Source: Flammeovirgaceae bacterium BBD 1991-12 (lineage in GTDB: Bacteria > Bacteroidota > Bacteroidia > Cytophagales > Cyclobacteriaceae). Taken from it: a DNA stretch of 44,147 nt. The notes beneath the pieces were generated by a model. The model worked only from the letters and a program-made list of their open reading frames with translations. It ran no database searches and was not told the origin of the DNA. The translations under genes and the position numbers were made by a program. Where the stretch lies: contig LYSV01000083.1 in NCBI GenBank assembly GCA_001657315.1, positions 1-44,147 on the forward strand, read 5' to 3'. Positions 26,829 to 35,775 of the stretch are shown here, piece by piece (the stretch's first letter is position 1; each line of letters begins with the position of its first letter).

Positions 26829-28340
26829 ATGAAAAACAATTACAAGAATTTACAAACAGGGATAGTATTGTCCACGCTTATTCTGGCTGTATTCTGGCTA
26901 GCCGCTTGCGGGGACGATGACTCTGACTCCGGACCTATTCCACCGGGTCAGGTGGCCAATTTTGAGGCCGAACCCAGAAATGAATCCGTAAAACTGACTT
27001 GGAATGCAAGCATTGAACTGGACCTGAAAGAATACCGGATCACCTACTCTCCTGGTGGAGCCACCCCGGTCGTTATTCCTGAGGGGGATACGGAATATAT
27101 TGTATCCGACCTGACCAATGAGACGGCGTATACCTTTACTATTGTAGCGGTGAATGACACCGATCAGGAATCTGAGCCGGCAGAAGCAACGGCTACCCCG
27201 AGTTTGGATGCAGCCATTGTTCCCGGGACATTCGAGGTCACTCTTCCCACATCTGGCGATCAGTGGAGAGTATGGGAGGACAGCACATATATATTAAGGG
27301 CAGCAACGGGTTCTGATGACGTAGCATTGTCATGGGGTGCATCAGAAGATGCGATATCCTATAAAATAATAGGTAACTATCCACAAGATACCACTGGGGC
27401 ATTTTTGGATGAATGGGAAGTGCTCAAAGAAGATATTAGCGGTACAGAAGGAACCGTCAATCATGATGAGGTGGGAATGCCGGGTATCATTTACCAGTTT
27501 AAGGTAGTAGCTGTTAGTGAGGATGGCTCTACAAGAGAAAGTAGCAATTATGGTTACCTGCTTACGCGCGGAAGACCAGGTGCCGATGTGAGTATTGGAG
27601 GTGAAACCTATGGTACTGTTCAGACAGGTGATCTGACGTGGATTGACAGAAACCTGGATTATGATGTAGATATAGTTGATTTCGACGCTGGACCTCAGGA
27701 TCTTGATCACCCGACCAAGGCACGGGCTCAGGAGCTGGGTGATACGGAAGCTGTTGAAAAATCAGGAAGGCTATACTCTTATGATGCGGCTATAGCGGCG
27801 GCTAACGATGTTCCTGGCTTTGAAGTACCGAGTGATCTTGATCTGATTTTGTTTGAGTTCAGGCTTGGATTTCCCAAAGAGGATCTACTTTCCGCTCCCA
27901 ATAGAGAGCGTGGTAAGAATACCATTTACAGTTTGGTCGTAAAAAGTGAAAACGGATGGTGGACCGATCCCGATCGAGATGATGAATTCGGACAGGGTAA
28001 TGATGAAGATTCCTCTGGAGACAACTATTTGGGGCTTGACTTTTTCCCTGGCGGTATGAGTAGTGTGAACCAATTCACTGGTGCCTATTTTGCGTGGTTG
28101 ATGATGATGACTTCTACAAAATATTTGGAGGAATATCGTGGGCAGGCTGATCAGGAGATGATCTACTGCCATCTCACCTGGGGATGGAATGGAGAAGAAC
28201 AAGGCAACCCGGCTTCAAATGGCGCATTGTTAAAGGGTGCACATAGGGACAGACATCCTGCGAATGGTATTACGTGGGAGCCAAACAATCCCAATGGCAG
28301 GGCTCAACGGGCTTCAGTAAGACTGGTAAGTAAAAATTAG
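26829..28340 (+). CDS. Surface lipoprotein with FnIII and FISUMP domains (SusE/F position)
   Basis: A 503-residue lipoprotein: signal with lipobox LAAC (Cys27), followed at once by acidic GDDDSDSG, a lipoprotein surface-export type signal. A fibronectin type III domain (about 38-125) is followed by a second beta-sandwich-like segment (about 130-240). The C-terminal part (about 245-503) resembles the Fibrobacter succinogenes major paralogous domain (VQTGDLTWIDRNLDYDV; SGRLYSYDAAIAAANDVPGF, then EVPSDLD). Its place right after susD suggests a surface glycan-binding protein acting as SusE/F do, although the fold differs. A terminator-like hairpin follows it. Confidence 0.82.
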   Translation: MKNNYKNLQTGIVLSTLILAVFWLAACGDDDSDSGPIPPGQVANFEAEPRNESVKLTWNASIELDLKEYRITYSPGGATPVVIPEGDTEYIVSDLTNETAYTFTIVAVNDTDQESEPAEATATPSLDAAIVPGTFEVTLPTSGDQWRVWEDSTYILRAATGSDDVALSWGASEDAISYKIIGNYPQDTTGAFLDEWEVLKEDISGTEGTVNHDEVGMPGIIYQFKVVAVSEDGSTRESSNYGYLLTRGRPGADVSIGGETYGTVQTGDLTWIDRNLDYDVDIVDFDAGPQDLDHPTKARAQELGDTEAVEKSGRLYSYDAAIAAANDVPGFEVPSDLDLILFEFRLGFPKEDLLSAPNRERGKNTIYSLVVKSENGWWTDPDRDDEFGQGNDEDSSGDNYLGLDFFPGGMSSVNQFTGAYFAWLMMMTSTKYLEEYRGQADQEMIYCHLTWGWNGEEQGNPASNGALLKGAHRDRHPANGITWEPNNPNGRAQRASVRLVSKN

Positions 28341-28372
28341 CAATCCACTCCTTCTGAGAGTAGAGAATATTT

Positions 28373-28407
28373 AAAAGGAGGGGTTGATACTCCTCCTTTT
28401 GTTTAAT
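28373..28407 (+). terminator. Intrinsic terminator-like hairpin after the SusCD-lipoprotein genes
   Basis: AAAAGGAGG (28373-28381) and CCTCCTTTT (28392-28400) form a perfect 9-bp stem with a 10-base loop, followed by GTTTAAT. It would partly separate the import genes from the downstream enzymes and may set their expression ratio. Confidence 0.65.
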
Positions 28408-28424
28408 CCGTATAGAACCTGCTC

Positions 28425-30107
28425 ATGTTGAGAATATTGGTGAGATCAAAAATAGCGGTAGTGTTGGTCTTTGGTCTGATCGCAAGTGGCTTTGCCCAGC
28501 CCAACGTGACCATTACGGTGACAAAGGAAAAGATGCAGGAGTTTCTCGGTATGGGCTTTTCTGTTCATAAAGCCAGGGGTTACTTTTTTCCGTCGAATAG
28601 CGCAAACCTGAATAAGCTTTATAGTGGTACATTTTCAGGGATGAACTCCATAACTTTCTGGAGCTATATTGAAAATCCTGAGCATAGGGACCGGCTAATT
28701 ACAACCGCCAGTGATCATGGATTGAAACATATCATGGTCAATCCGATTGGTGAGCCGAAGACCACTGAAGAACACGCCATAAACGTATTCAATGAAGTTG
28801 ATGAATACATGAAGGCCGGTTATCCGATCTATGGTACTACGATCATGAACAAGCCGAACACCAATGAAAGCGGGACCCTGAGGATGGATCCTGCATTTCT
28901 TGCCGAATGTGCCAAACGTATCAGGTTTAAACTGGACAGCGCAGGGTATACTCAAGTGAAGATAGGCGGACCGTCCACCATTGAATGGTCACCCTATATG
29001 GACCCTGTCCCGGGTGGCGCAGCACATGGATACGGATTCGAGGATGGTGATAATATGATGTATTTACAGGCCTTTCTGAACGATCCGGAGGCACTGGCCG
29101 TGTTGGATGCTTTTGATTTTCAATCCTACGGCTGGTCCGCAAGCAAGGAAATACAGCAATTGGCAGATACCCATCAGAAAGAGCTTTGGGTGACCCTCTC
29201 CGCTACTGACGGACACAATAACAACAACGGCGATCCCATCTTGGCAGGCATCAGCGCTGCCACCGTACTGGCCAATATCAATCATGGGGTAAAATACTGG
29301 AGCCATTGGGTTTGGGATCAATTGGTCGATTTTGGATCTGGAACTATCAACACCCGTATGAAGTACCTGCAGGAGATAGGTAAGAATTTCCCGTCGGGAG
29401 CCGTGGTCAGAAGGTGTACTGCTGATGAAGATCAGGTTTCAACGGACATGGCCTGGAATTACTATGATTTTGATAACCCGGCGAATTCCCGGCAGCCGGA
29501 AATCGTTGCAGCAGCTTCCATGAATGCCGATTCAACCATGACCATAGCCGTGGTTAACCTGTCCGGTATACGGGCACAGCACTTTTTCTCGGAATTTAAG
29601 GGCGAAAATGCAGAGACCTATACAGTGAATTTGAGGATCGAAGAGATGTCAGGATTATCTTCGGTGAATGCTACTCCCATGTTTTGCCACAGCAATGGCG
29701 AAATTGAAACGGCGCAGGATGTTGAGATCAGGGAAGGAGAACTTCAGATTGACCTGCCCGCAAAAGATCTCCTGATAATAAGAACAGATGTGCTGAGAGA
29801 GTCTGTTGTAACAGGGGTCTCAGCCCGGGAAAATGAAAAGCTTCAGGAACTGACCGTCTACCCTAATCCATTTGAAGATGAGATTAACATACGTGCGAAG
29901 ATGAAGGCCGGTATAGTAAACATACAGGTCCGGAATCTTCAGGGGATGCTCATCTGCAAAACAGAAGACATAAACCACGCTGGCGGAGAGTATCATCATC
30001 AGATTAACCTTGATAACATATCGGGAGGGGTTTATCTGGTGGAGCTCACTTCATTAACGCATGACGGCAGAAATCAAATTCAGAGAATAAAACTCGTTAA
30101 GCAATAA
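28425..30107 (+). CDS. GH30-like secreted protein lacking both catalytic glutamates, T9SS sorted
   Basis: A 560-residue exported protein (signal peptide about 1-24, cleavage near GFAQ). Residues about 28-350 follow a clan GH-A, GH30-type layout: AGYPIYGTTI then MNKPN (141-145), VKIGGPS, DAFDFQSYGWS, KELWVTLSATDG and a late WSHWVWD. Where GH30 enzymes have NEP with the acid/base Glu, this protein has NKP (K143). Where they have TE with the nucleophile Glu, it has TL (L258). A beta-sandwich segment follows (about 365-465). A type A T9SS domain ends the protein (VYPNPFEDEINI ... GGVYLVELTS). It could be a glycan-binding pseudo-enzyme or use another mechanism. It follows a hairpin terminator and lies 11 bp before the next PUL gene. 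Confidence 0.8.
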   Translation: MLRILVRSKIAVVLVFGLIASGFAQPNVTITVTKEKMQEFLGMGFSVHKARGYFFPSNSANLNKLYSGTFSGMNSITFWSYIENPEHRDRLITTASDHGLKHIMVNPIGEPKTTEEHAINVFNEVDEYMKAGYPIYGTTIMNKPNTNESGTLRMDPAFLAECAKRIRFKLDSAGYTQVKIGGPSTIEWSPYMDPVPGGAAHGYGFEDGDNMMYLQAFLNDPEALAVLDAFDFQSYGWSASKEIQQLADTHQKELWVTLSATDGHNNNNGDPILAGISAATVLANINHGVKYWSHWVWDQLVDFGSGTINTRMKYLQEIGKNFPSGAVVRRCTADEDQVSTDMAWNYYDFDNPANSRQPEIVAAASMNADSTMTIAVVNLSGIRAQHFFSEFKGENAETYTVNLRIEEMSGLSSVNATPMFCHSNGEIETAQDVEIREGELQIDLPAKDLLIIRTDVLRESVVTGVSARENEKLQELTVYPNPFEDEINIRAKMKAGIVNIQVRNLQGMLICKTEDINHAGGEYHHQINLDNISGGVYLVELTSLTHDGRNQIQRIKLVKQ

Positions 30108-30118
30108 CCTCCATACCC

Positions 30119-33100
30119 ATGAGACCAAACACAATTGCAACGATCATAATCCTGACATTCAGCTTAAATGCTGGTGAGGGGTGGGCACAAACCAAATTTG
30201 AAACTATTCACGGTTTTGAACCGCACTTTGTTCTTCCAGATGGTCAGTCCCGTATGTTAAACATAAAAACCGATTTTGGAGCGGTTGGAGATGGTATTAC
30301 TGATGACAGTCAGGCCTTTGATTCGGCATTTAGCTATAATAGTCCAAGGGCAATATACATCCCTTCGGGTACCTATTTGATCAGGCAGCAATTGAGATTT
30401 GGAGTTAAGGATGCCAAAAAGAAAAAGGTATGTATTATTGGGGAAAGCAGAAGCTCAACAATTCTTAAATTGGCCGATGGAACTTCGGGTTTCGGTGATC
30501 CGGGTAATCCCAAAGCGTTTATTCATGCCAGGCATCCCAATCAGCCGGGCGAACAAAACTTCAACAACTACTTTTATCATCTTACAATAGAAATTGGAAA
30601 GAATAATCCTGGTGCAATAGCATTAAATTATCACACCAATAACTCCGGAGCCATAAAAGATGTGACGGTCAAAGCTTCTGATCCTGTAAATCATAAAGGT
30701 CACGCAGGGATTGTCACCAGTGAATGGAATGTGGGTCCTGGAAACGGACGCTTTATCAGTGTAGACGGTTTTACGACCGGCATGGATGTGTCAGCTGCAG
30801 GTAATTATTTTGTTCTTGAACACATTACGGTTGACAATTGTGGTGTGGCCGTCAAGGGGGGTACATGTAGTATAAGAGGTTTGACCACTCATAATTGCGA
30901 GGTGGGTCTTGAAAGTCTGGCATCCACCGTATTAATTGATTCCGACCTGAGTGGAAGCGGGCTCAATGCTATTGAAAACAAAGCTACGAGGCTTTTTGTA
31001 AGAAATGTTACCACAAGCGGATTTACTAATTCTATTAACAGCCCCTCGCCCAATGGCTCTGTATCAGCATCTGATGTAGATTTTTATATCTCTCATAAAG
31101 GGCTTTCCGGTTGGCCCAATGGTGATACAACGCTCAATCTTGCCATTGAGGAAAGTCCGGAAATTCAATATCCACAATCATCAGCTGACTGGGCGCTCAT
31201 GCCGGCAATCGGTGATCTTTCAGATACACTGCAGCGCGCCATCGATGCAGGTGTCAGGAATATATACATTCCAGGGGGTGCGGGAACCCGCATTACAAAA
31301 ACTGTTTATTTGCGTAACAAGCTCCAGCGTATAATGGGACTAGGGAATGTATACATTAGATATAACACGGGACCGGACCCTGCCTTTGTCCTTCAGGATG
31401 GGACTGGTAATACAGTTATAATTGAACTTATCTATAGTGATGGTGCGGCCTCCGCTGAACATATTATCGCACACGCATCTTCACGTACTTTAGCATTCAG
31501 GCATGGATCCGGTAGTTATATAACCTGGCCGCAGGGGCAGGGAGCCAGAGTCTTCATAGAAAGCCTCGTGGGTGATCCCTATCATTTTTATGGAGTGGAC
31601 GCCTGGGTCAGAGATATTAACACAGAGACCGGAGGACCAAATCACCCGAACATTACCAATGATGGCGGCACACTTTGGGTTTTTGGCCAGAAGACAGAGG
31701 ATTTTGCCACAAAGCTACAAACCCTGAACGGGGGATATACTGAACTATTGGGTGGCAGGTTTCGTCAGAACTGGGATTTGAGTGATTTTAGTCGCTCCGG
31801 AATTGATCCGAATGATCCTCCTCCATTGTTTCTGATTGAAAATGCCCATGCCAATTTGACCTATGTCACTTCCGATGAATGGGGGGTTCTTTACGATCCG
31901 CCGGTCCGTGAGGTTAGGGGACCTGAGACCAGGGAGCTGTCCAGGGCAGTTGTGGGTGCTGGTACAGTGCTTTACACTGGCTTCAAGGGAACGCCTGGGA
32001 ATACAACAGAACTACTGGAACTTACGGATCTTACGGCTACTGCCATATCTTTCTCAAAAATTGATCTGCAATGGCAGGATCCCAATACGGCTACGTCTCA
32101 TTACAATATTTACCGCGATACGGAACCCATTGTGAATACCTCAGGATTTAACAGAATAGCCAGCAGTGTCACGGGAACAAGCTACAGCGATAGTGACTTG
32201 GGTTCCCTGACCACCTATTACTACAAAGTGACGGCAGTTGATACTCTGTTTTTGGAGACCTCAGGTGTAAACGCCAGTGCGGAAACCTTCAACGGTCCTC
32301 CCGCTACCCCGACGGTGTTGCTGGCAAGTACCCTCGCCAGTGACAGGATAGCCCTCCAATGGAAGGACAATTCTGCCAATGAGGAGGGCTTTAAGATAGA
32401 AAGAAAAGAAGGACCCGACGGTACATACAGCGAGGTGGCGAACGTAGGTGCCGATGAGGTCAGCTACACTGATGAAGGGCTGCTGGCGGCGACAGAATAC
32501 TACTACAGGGTTCTTGCCTACAATGCCGTTGGTAATTCCTCCTTTTCCAATGAATCCAGCGCTACCACTCCGGCGGGTGGCAATGCCATTTTTCTGGGCA
32601 TTGTGAACAATAGCTTCGAGACGGGTGATTTTACTGGCTGGACAGTGACCGGGGGCAATAATAAAAGTGGGGTAAGAACAGGAGTAGATGGTAAAAGCCC
32701 GGACGGCGCCAGCGACGGGAGCTATTTCGTGTGGGGCAGGCAGGAAGGTTGCAACGGAGACAATCCGGCAGGCGTGACCCAGCTTATTGACGTAAGTGCC
32801 AGTGCGTCACAGATTGATGCCGATACCATAAAGGTCACGCTGTCAGCCTGGGGAAGTGGAGAGGGCGTAGGAGGCGACTTTGCGCAAATGCAGATCAGAT
32901 TCCTGGATACCACGGTAGATGGAAACCAGATAGGTGACACGCAGCTCAGCAATAAGGCCGAGATCTTGTCCACCTGGTCTCAAATGCAAATAGTGAATGT
33001 GGCAGTTCCCGTAGGTACCAGAAGCATTGAAGTTTATTTGCTTACGGAACGGACAGGTGGAAGCTGTACGGATGCTGCCTTTGACAATGTGATCGGTTAT

Positions 33101-33922
33101 TTGACCGGTCCCGGAGGACTTTCCACACCTAAAGCACCGGCAGGGCTGGAGGCAACGAGCATTTCAGGTGGTCAGATAGATCTCGCATGGACAGACAATT
33201 CCACCGATGAACAGGGTTTTATCCTGGAAAGAAAGACGACTGCTGATTTCGAACAATTGACAGTTCTGGATCCGGATGTAACGAGCTACAGTGATGTGGG
33301 CCTCGCTGAAACTACGCAAGCCGCCTATCGCGTAGCAGCCTTCAACCTTGCGGGTAACTCTGAGTATTCGAACACAGCTAATGCCGTCACATGGATCAAT
33401 GCGCCTACCGACTTGCAGGTAACTGCCCTGTCAGAAACAGAGATTGATATTACATGGGAAGATAATTCAGATGCCGAGACCGGTTATATCATAGAAAGCA
33501 GACAAACAGCGGATTTTATAGAGATAACAAAAACGGCCGCAGACGCAACAGGCTACTTATGGACTGGCCTGATAGAGAACACCAACTATGAATTAAGAGT
33601 GGCCGCGTTTAATGCTATTGATACCTCCGATTATTCAAACATTGCTTCTGCAATCACCCTTGTCACCGGTTTGGGTAAAGGTGATTCTTATCAGGAGCTG
33701 GTCTTGTATCCCAACCCTGCCGGTGGAATCATCTACATCCATGCAGTAGGGCAGATCGATCATGTTGAATTGTACAGTTTGCGTGGCAAATTAATTCCAC
33801 AGGGTCGGTTCAATATGGAAAAAGCAGAGCTGAATGTACATGATCTTGCACGAGGCATGTACATTGTAAAAATATACACGGATGGCAGCAAGGTTTGGGT
33901 AAGAAAGATTGACCTCGAATAA
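30119..33922 (+). CDS. Large multidomain twin beta-helix protein (pectate-lyase-3/GH55-like), FnIII repeats, T9SS
   Basis: A 1267-residue secreted protein. Signal peptide (about 1-24); first right-handed beta-helix with the Pectate_lyase_3 opening FGAVGDGITDDSQAFDSAF (about 48-340); second helix with a similar start (SDTLQRAIDAGVRNIYIPGG, about 355-620). Two FnIII domains follow (about 634-724 and 728-819), then a CBM4/9-like beta-sandwich (about 825-996; NNSFETGDFTGW, with two Cys), two more FnIII domains (about 1004-1091 and 1093-1181) and a type A T9SS domain (LYPNPAGGIIYIHA). Paired helices are typical of GH55, but no catalytic residues can be assigned by eye, so it may be a lyase, hydrolase or structural binder. 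It lies inside the PUL operon. Confidence 0.82.
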   Translation: MRPNTIATIIILTFSLNAGEGWAQTKFETIHGFEPHFVLPDGQSRMLNIKTDFGAVGDGITDDSQAFDSAFSYNSPRAIYIPSGTYLIRQQLRFGVKDAKKKKVCIIGESRSSTILKLADGTSGFGDPGNPKAFIHARHPNQPGEQNFNNYFYHLTIEIGKNNPGAIALNYHTNNSGAIKDVTVKASDPVNHKGHAGIVTSEWNVGPGNGRFISVDGFTTGMDVSAAGNYFVLEHITVDNCGVAVKGGTCSIRGLTTHNCEVGLESLASTVLIDSDLSGSGLNAIENKATRLFVRNVTTSGFTNSINSPSPNGSVSASDVDFYISHKGLSGWPNGDTTLNLAIEESPEIQYPQSSADWALMPAIGDLSDTLQRAIDAGVRNIYIPGGAGTRITKTVYLRNKLQRIMGLGNVYIRYNTGPDPAFVLQDGTGNTVIIELIYSDGAASAEHIIAHASSRTLAFRHGSGSYITWPQGQGARVFIESLVGDPYHFYGVDAWVRDINTETGGPNHPNITNDGGTLWVFGQKTEDFATKLQTLNGGYTELLGGRFRQNWDLSDFSRSGIDPNDPPPLFLIENAHANLTYVTSDEWGVLYDPPVREVRGPETRELSRAVVGAGTVLYTGFKGTPGNTTELLELTDLTATAISFSKIDLQWQDPNTATSHYNIYRDTEPIVNTSGFNRIASSVTGTSYSDSDLGSLTTYYYKVTAVDTLFLETSGVNASAETFNGPPATPTVLLASTLASDRIALQWKDNSANEEGFKIERKEGPDGTYSEVANVGADEVSYTDEGLLAATEYYYRVLAYNAVGNSSFSNESSATTPAGGNAIFLGIVNNSFETGDFTGWTVTGGNNKSGVRTGVDGKSPDGASDGSYFVWGRQEGCNGDNPAGVTQLIDVSASASQIDADTIKVTLSAWGSGEGVGGDFAQMQIRFLDTTVDGNQIGDTQLSNKAEILSTWSQMQIVNVAVPVGTRSIEVYLLTERTGGSCTDAAFDNVIGYLTGPGGLSTPKAPAGLEATSISGGQIDLAWTDNSTDEQGFILERKTTADFEQLTVLDPDVTSYSDVGLAETTQAAYRVAAFNLAGNSEYSNTANAVTWINAPTDLQVTALSETEIDITWEDNSDAETGYIIESRQTADFIEITKTAADATGYLWTGLIENTNYELRVAAFNAIDTSDYSNIASAITLVTGLGKGDSYQELVLYPNPAGGIIYIHAVGQIDHVELYSLRGKLIPQGRFNMEKAELNVHDLARGMYIVKIYTDGSKVWVRKIDLE

Positions 33923-34024
33923 TACAATATGAGATTTGTTTTTAGGCCTCTGTTCCTATCGTTCCAATGCTTTTTGATCCGGAGAATACTGTTGACAACC
34001 TTTTGTTTCGCCTGACAATTAATA

Positions 34025-35419
34025 ATGCTATTGAATAAAAAAATATCGTGTATCAACCTTTTTGTAATGATGGCTTTTTACGTACCAGCAATTGGCCAGT
34101 ACAACATTACATATTTTGGGGCCTCTGCAAATGGTAAAACGGATAACCGGCAAGCTATTCAAAAAGTAATTGATAAATGTGCATCGGATGGGGGCGGGAC
34201 CGTCATTGTTCCTGCAGGTACCTTTTTCACGGGGGCATTCCGACTCAGGAGCAACGTGGAATTGAGACTGGAATCAGGAGCTACTCTACAGGCAAGTACA
34301 CGAAAGGAAGATTATGTTCTTGATGGTAGAAAAAACCAGTGGCTGATCAGCGCAACTAATGCAAGGAAGATCACCATCTCCGGCAGGGGTAAAGTACTGG
34401 GCACAGGAGAAACAGACGGAGCGGTGAAGAGAGGCGTAACACATACACTTCCGAAGTTCAGACCGGGACTGATCCATTTGGAGGACTGTGAGGACGTAGT
34501 GATTAAGGACATTGAGCTGAAATACGCTGACTTTTTCACGGTCCTCATGAATTATTGCGAAAATGTGAAGATCCACGGCATTACCATTCAGAATAATTAT
34601 TTCCATCCGAATAGTGACGGCATTGATCTGGGGAACTGTAAAAATGTGATCATCTCAGATTGTAAGATCATAGCCGGTGATGATTGCATTTGCTTTAAGG
34701 AGGGAGCTGAGAATGTCCTTGTGAACAACTGCATACTTTCCACTCCATCATCCGCCATCAAATTTGGAACTTCAACCAGCAATATTTTTCGCCGGATCAG
34801 GGTAAATAATTGTGTGATAACGAACTCGATGGTAGGCATTGGTATTTACATGAAAGATGGCGGTATGATCGATGACGTGGGTTTCTCCAACATCAGTATT
34901 CAGGACATACAGGATACCAGCCTTGTGAATTCAGGTATCGTTCATCAGCAGGCGCCTATCCTTATCGATATCGACAAACGCAATAAAGATTCCTCCTTGG
35001 GGACAGTCCGGAACATCAGGTTTTCCAACATTAGCATTGACAGTTACAATTCAATTCTGATCCAGGGAATGAAGGAAAAGAATATTGAAAATGTGTACCT
35101 GGAGGATATATATTTCAAGGTCTCAGGGCCATTCAGTTTTGAAGGGCGGAAAAAACCAAAAGGATTTGCTGACGAAAAATTCCTGTACCATAGTGACCAC
35201 CGCCTGACGGAATTTGTACAGAAGGAATCATACATCACGATTGCCAATGTGAATGGTGCAGAAATAAACGATATCTACGTAGTTGCAGAGGATGCAGTCT
35301 ATGATGAGTTTGCCCGGCATGCCGTTTTCCTGTCCAATGTGGAAAATGTCACTACATCGAATATTAAACGGAGCGCCGATAAGGAAGAGAAGTTCAGCAG
35401 CATCGTGCAAACTGAATAA
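34025..35419 (+). CDS. GH28 polygalacturonase-like glycoside hydrolase
   Basis: A 464-residue exported enzyme of the parallel beta-helix GH28 family. Signal peptide (about 1-24), then YFGASANGKTDNRQAIQKVI and GGGTVIVPAGTF. Catalytic motifs: NSDGID (N196, D198) and GDDCI (D219, D220) supply the aspartates. The usual GHG histidine motif is replaced by SSAIKFG (242-248). The RIK position is matched by IYMKDGG (K277). This variant subgroup is common in Bacteroidota and may act on galacturonic-acid-containing or other glycosidic links. It points to a pectin-like substrate for this PUL. It lies 102 bp after the giant beta-helix gene. Confidence 0.88.
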   Translation: MLLNKKISCINLFVMMAFYVPAIGQYNITYFGASANGKTDNRQAIQKVIDKCASDGGGTVIVPAGTFFTGAFRLRSNVELRLESGATLQASTRKEDYVLDGRKNQWLISATNARKITISGRGKVLGTGETDGAVKRGVTHTLPKFRPGLIHLEDCEDVVIKDIELKYADFFTVLMNYCENVKIHGITIQNNYFHPNSDGIDLGNCKNVIISDCKIIAGDDCICFKEGAENVLVNNCILSTPSSAIKFGTSTSNIFRRIRVNNCVITNSMVGIGIYMKDGGMIDDVGFSNISIQDIQDTSLVNSGIVHQQAPILIDIDKRNKDSSLGTVRNIRFSNISIDSYNSILIQGMKEKNIENVYLEDIYFKVSGPFSFEGRKKPKGFADEKFLYHSDHRLTEFVQKESYITIANVNGAEINDIYVVAEDAVYDEFARHAVFLSNVENVTTSNIKRSADKEEKFSSIVQTE

Positions 35420-35775
35420 TGTGAAAGCAGAGATTGATCTGATGAGTATCTGGAGAAAAATCGGATCTACGCGGGATATTGATCTGGCTTCTCATAATAT
35501 ACATGAGTAGCATGTGTTTCAAAGGTAGATGTAATCTCTTCAAATAGAATGATTTTCTACCTTCTGGAAGTCCTGTATGACATTATAGAGTACGTGGAGA
35601 AAGAGATTTTGCAAAATGAAAACTTTTCCTATTGTCAAAAAATACACAAATTAGATGGAAGCAGCCATTTCATTAAAAGTAGCTATGATTAGTTTTGACA
35701 TGTGGCCAGTATATTGAAATCCAAACAGTCCAGGCCTCAACATTCAGTCTGAATAACTGAACATCACGGCAAAAA
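35420..35775. other. Gene-free stretch before the GHL6-type gene
   Basis: This 356-bp AT-rich gap shows no supported gene or RNA. A short dyad, ATTCAGtctGAAT, lies near 35741. A separate promoter for the downstream glycosidase-transport-isomerase genes is likely because of the length of the gap, but I cannot point to it. No copy of the ATGCAAATTCAG box is present. Confidence 0.4.
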
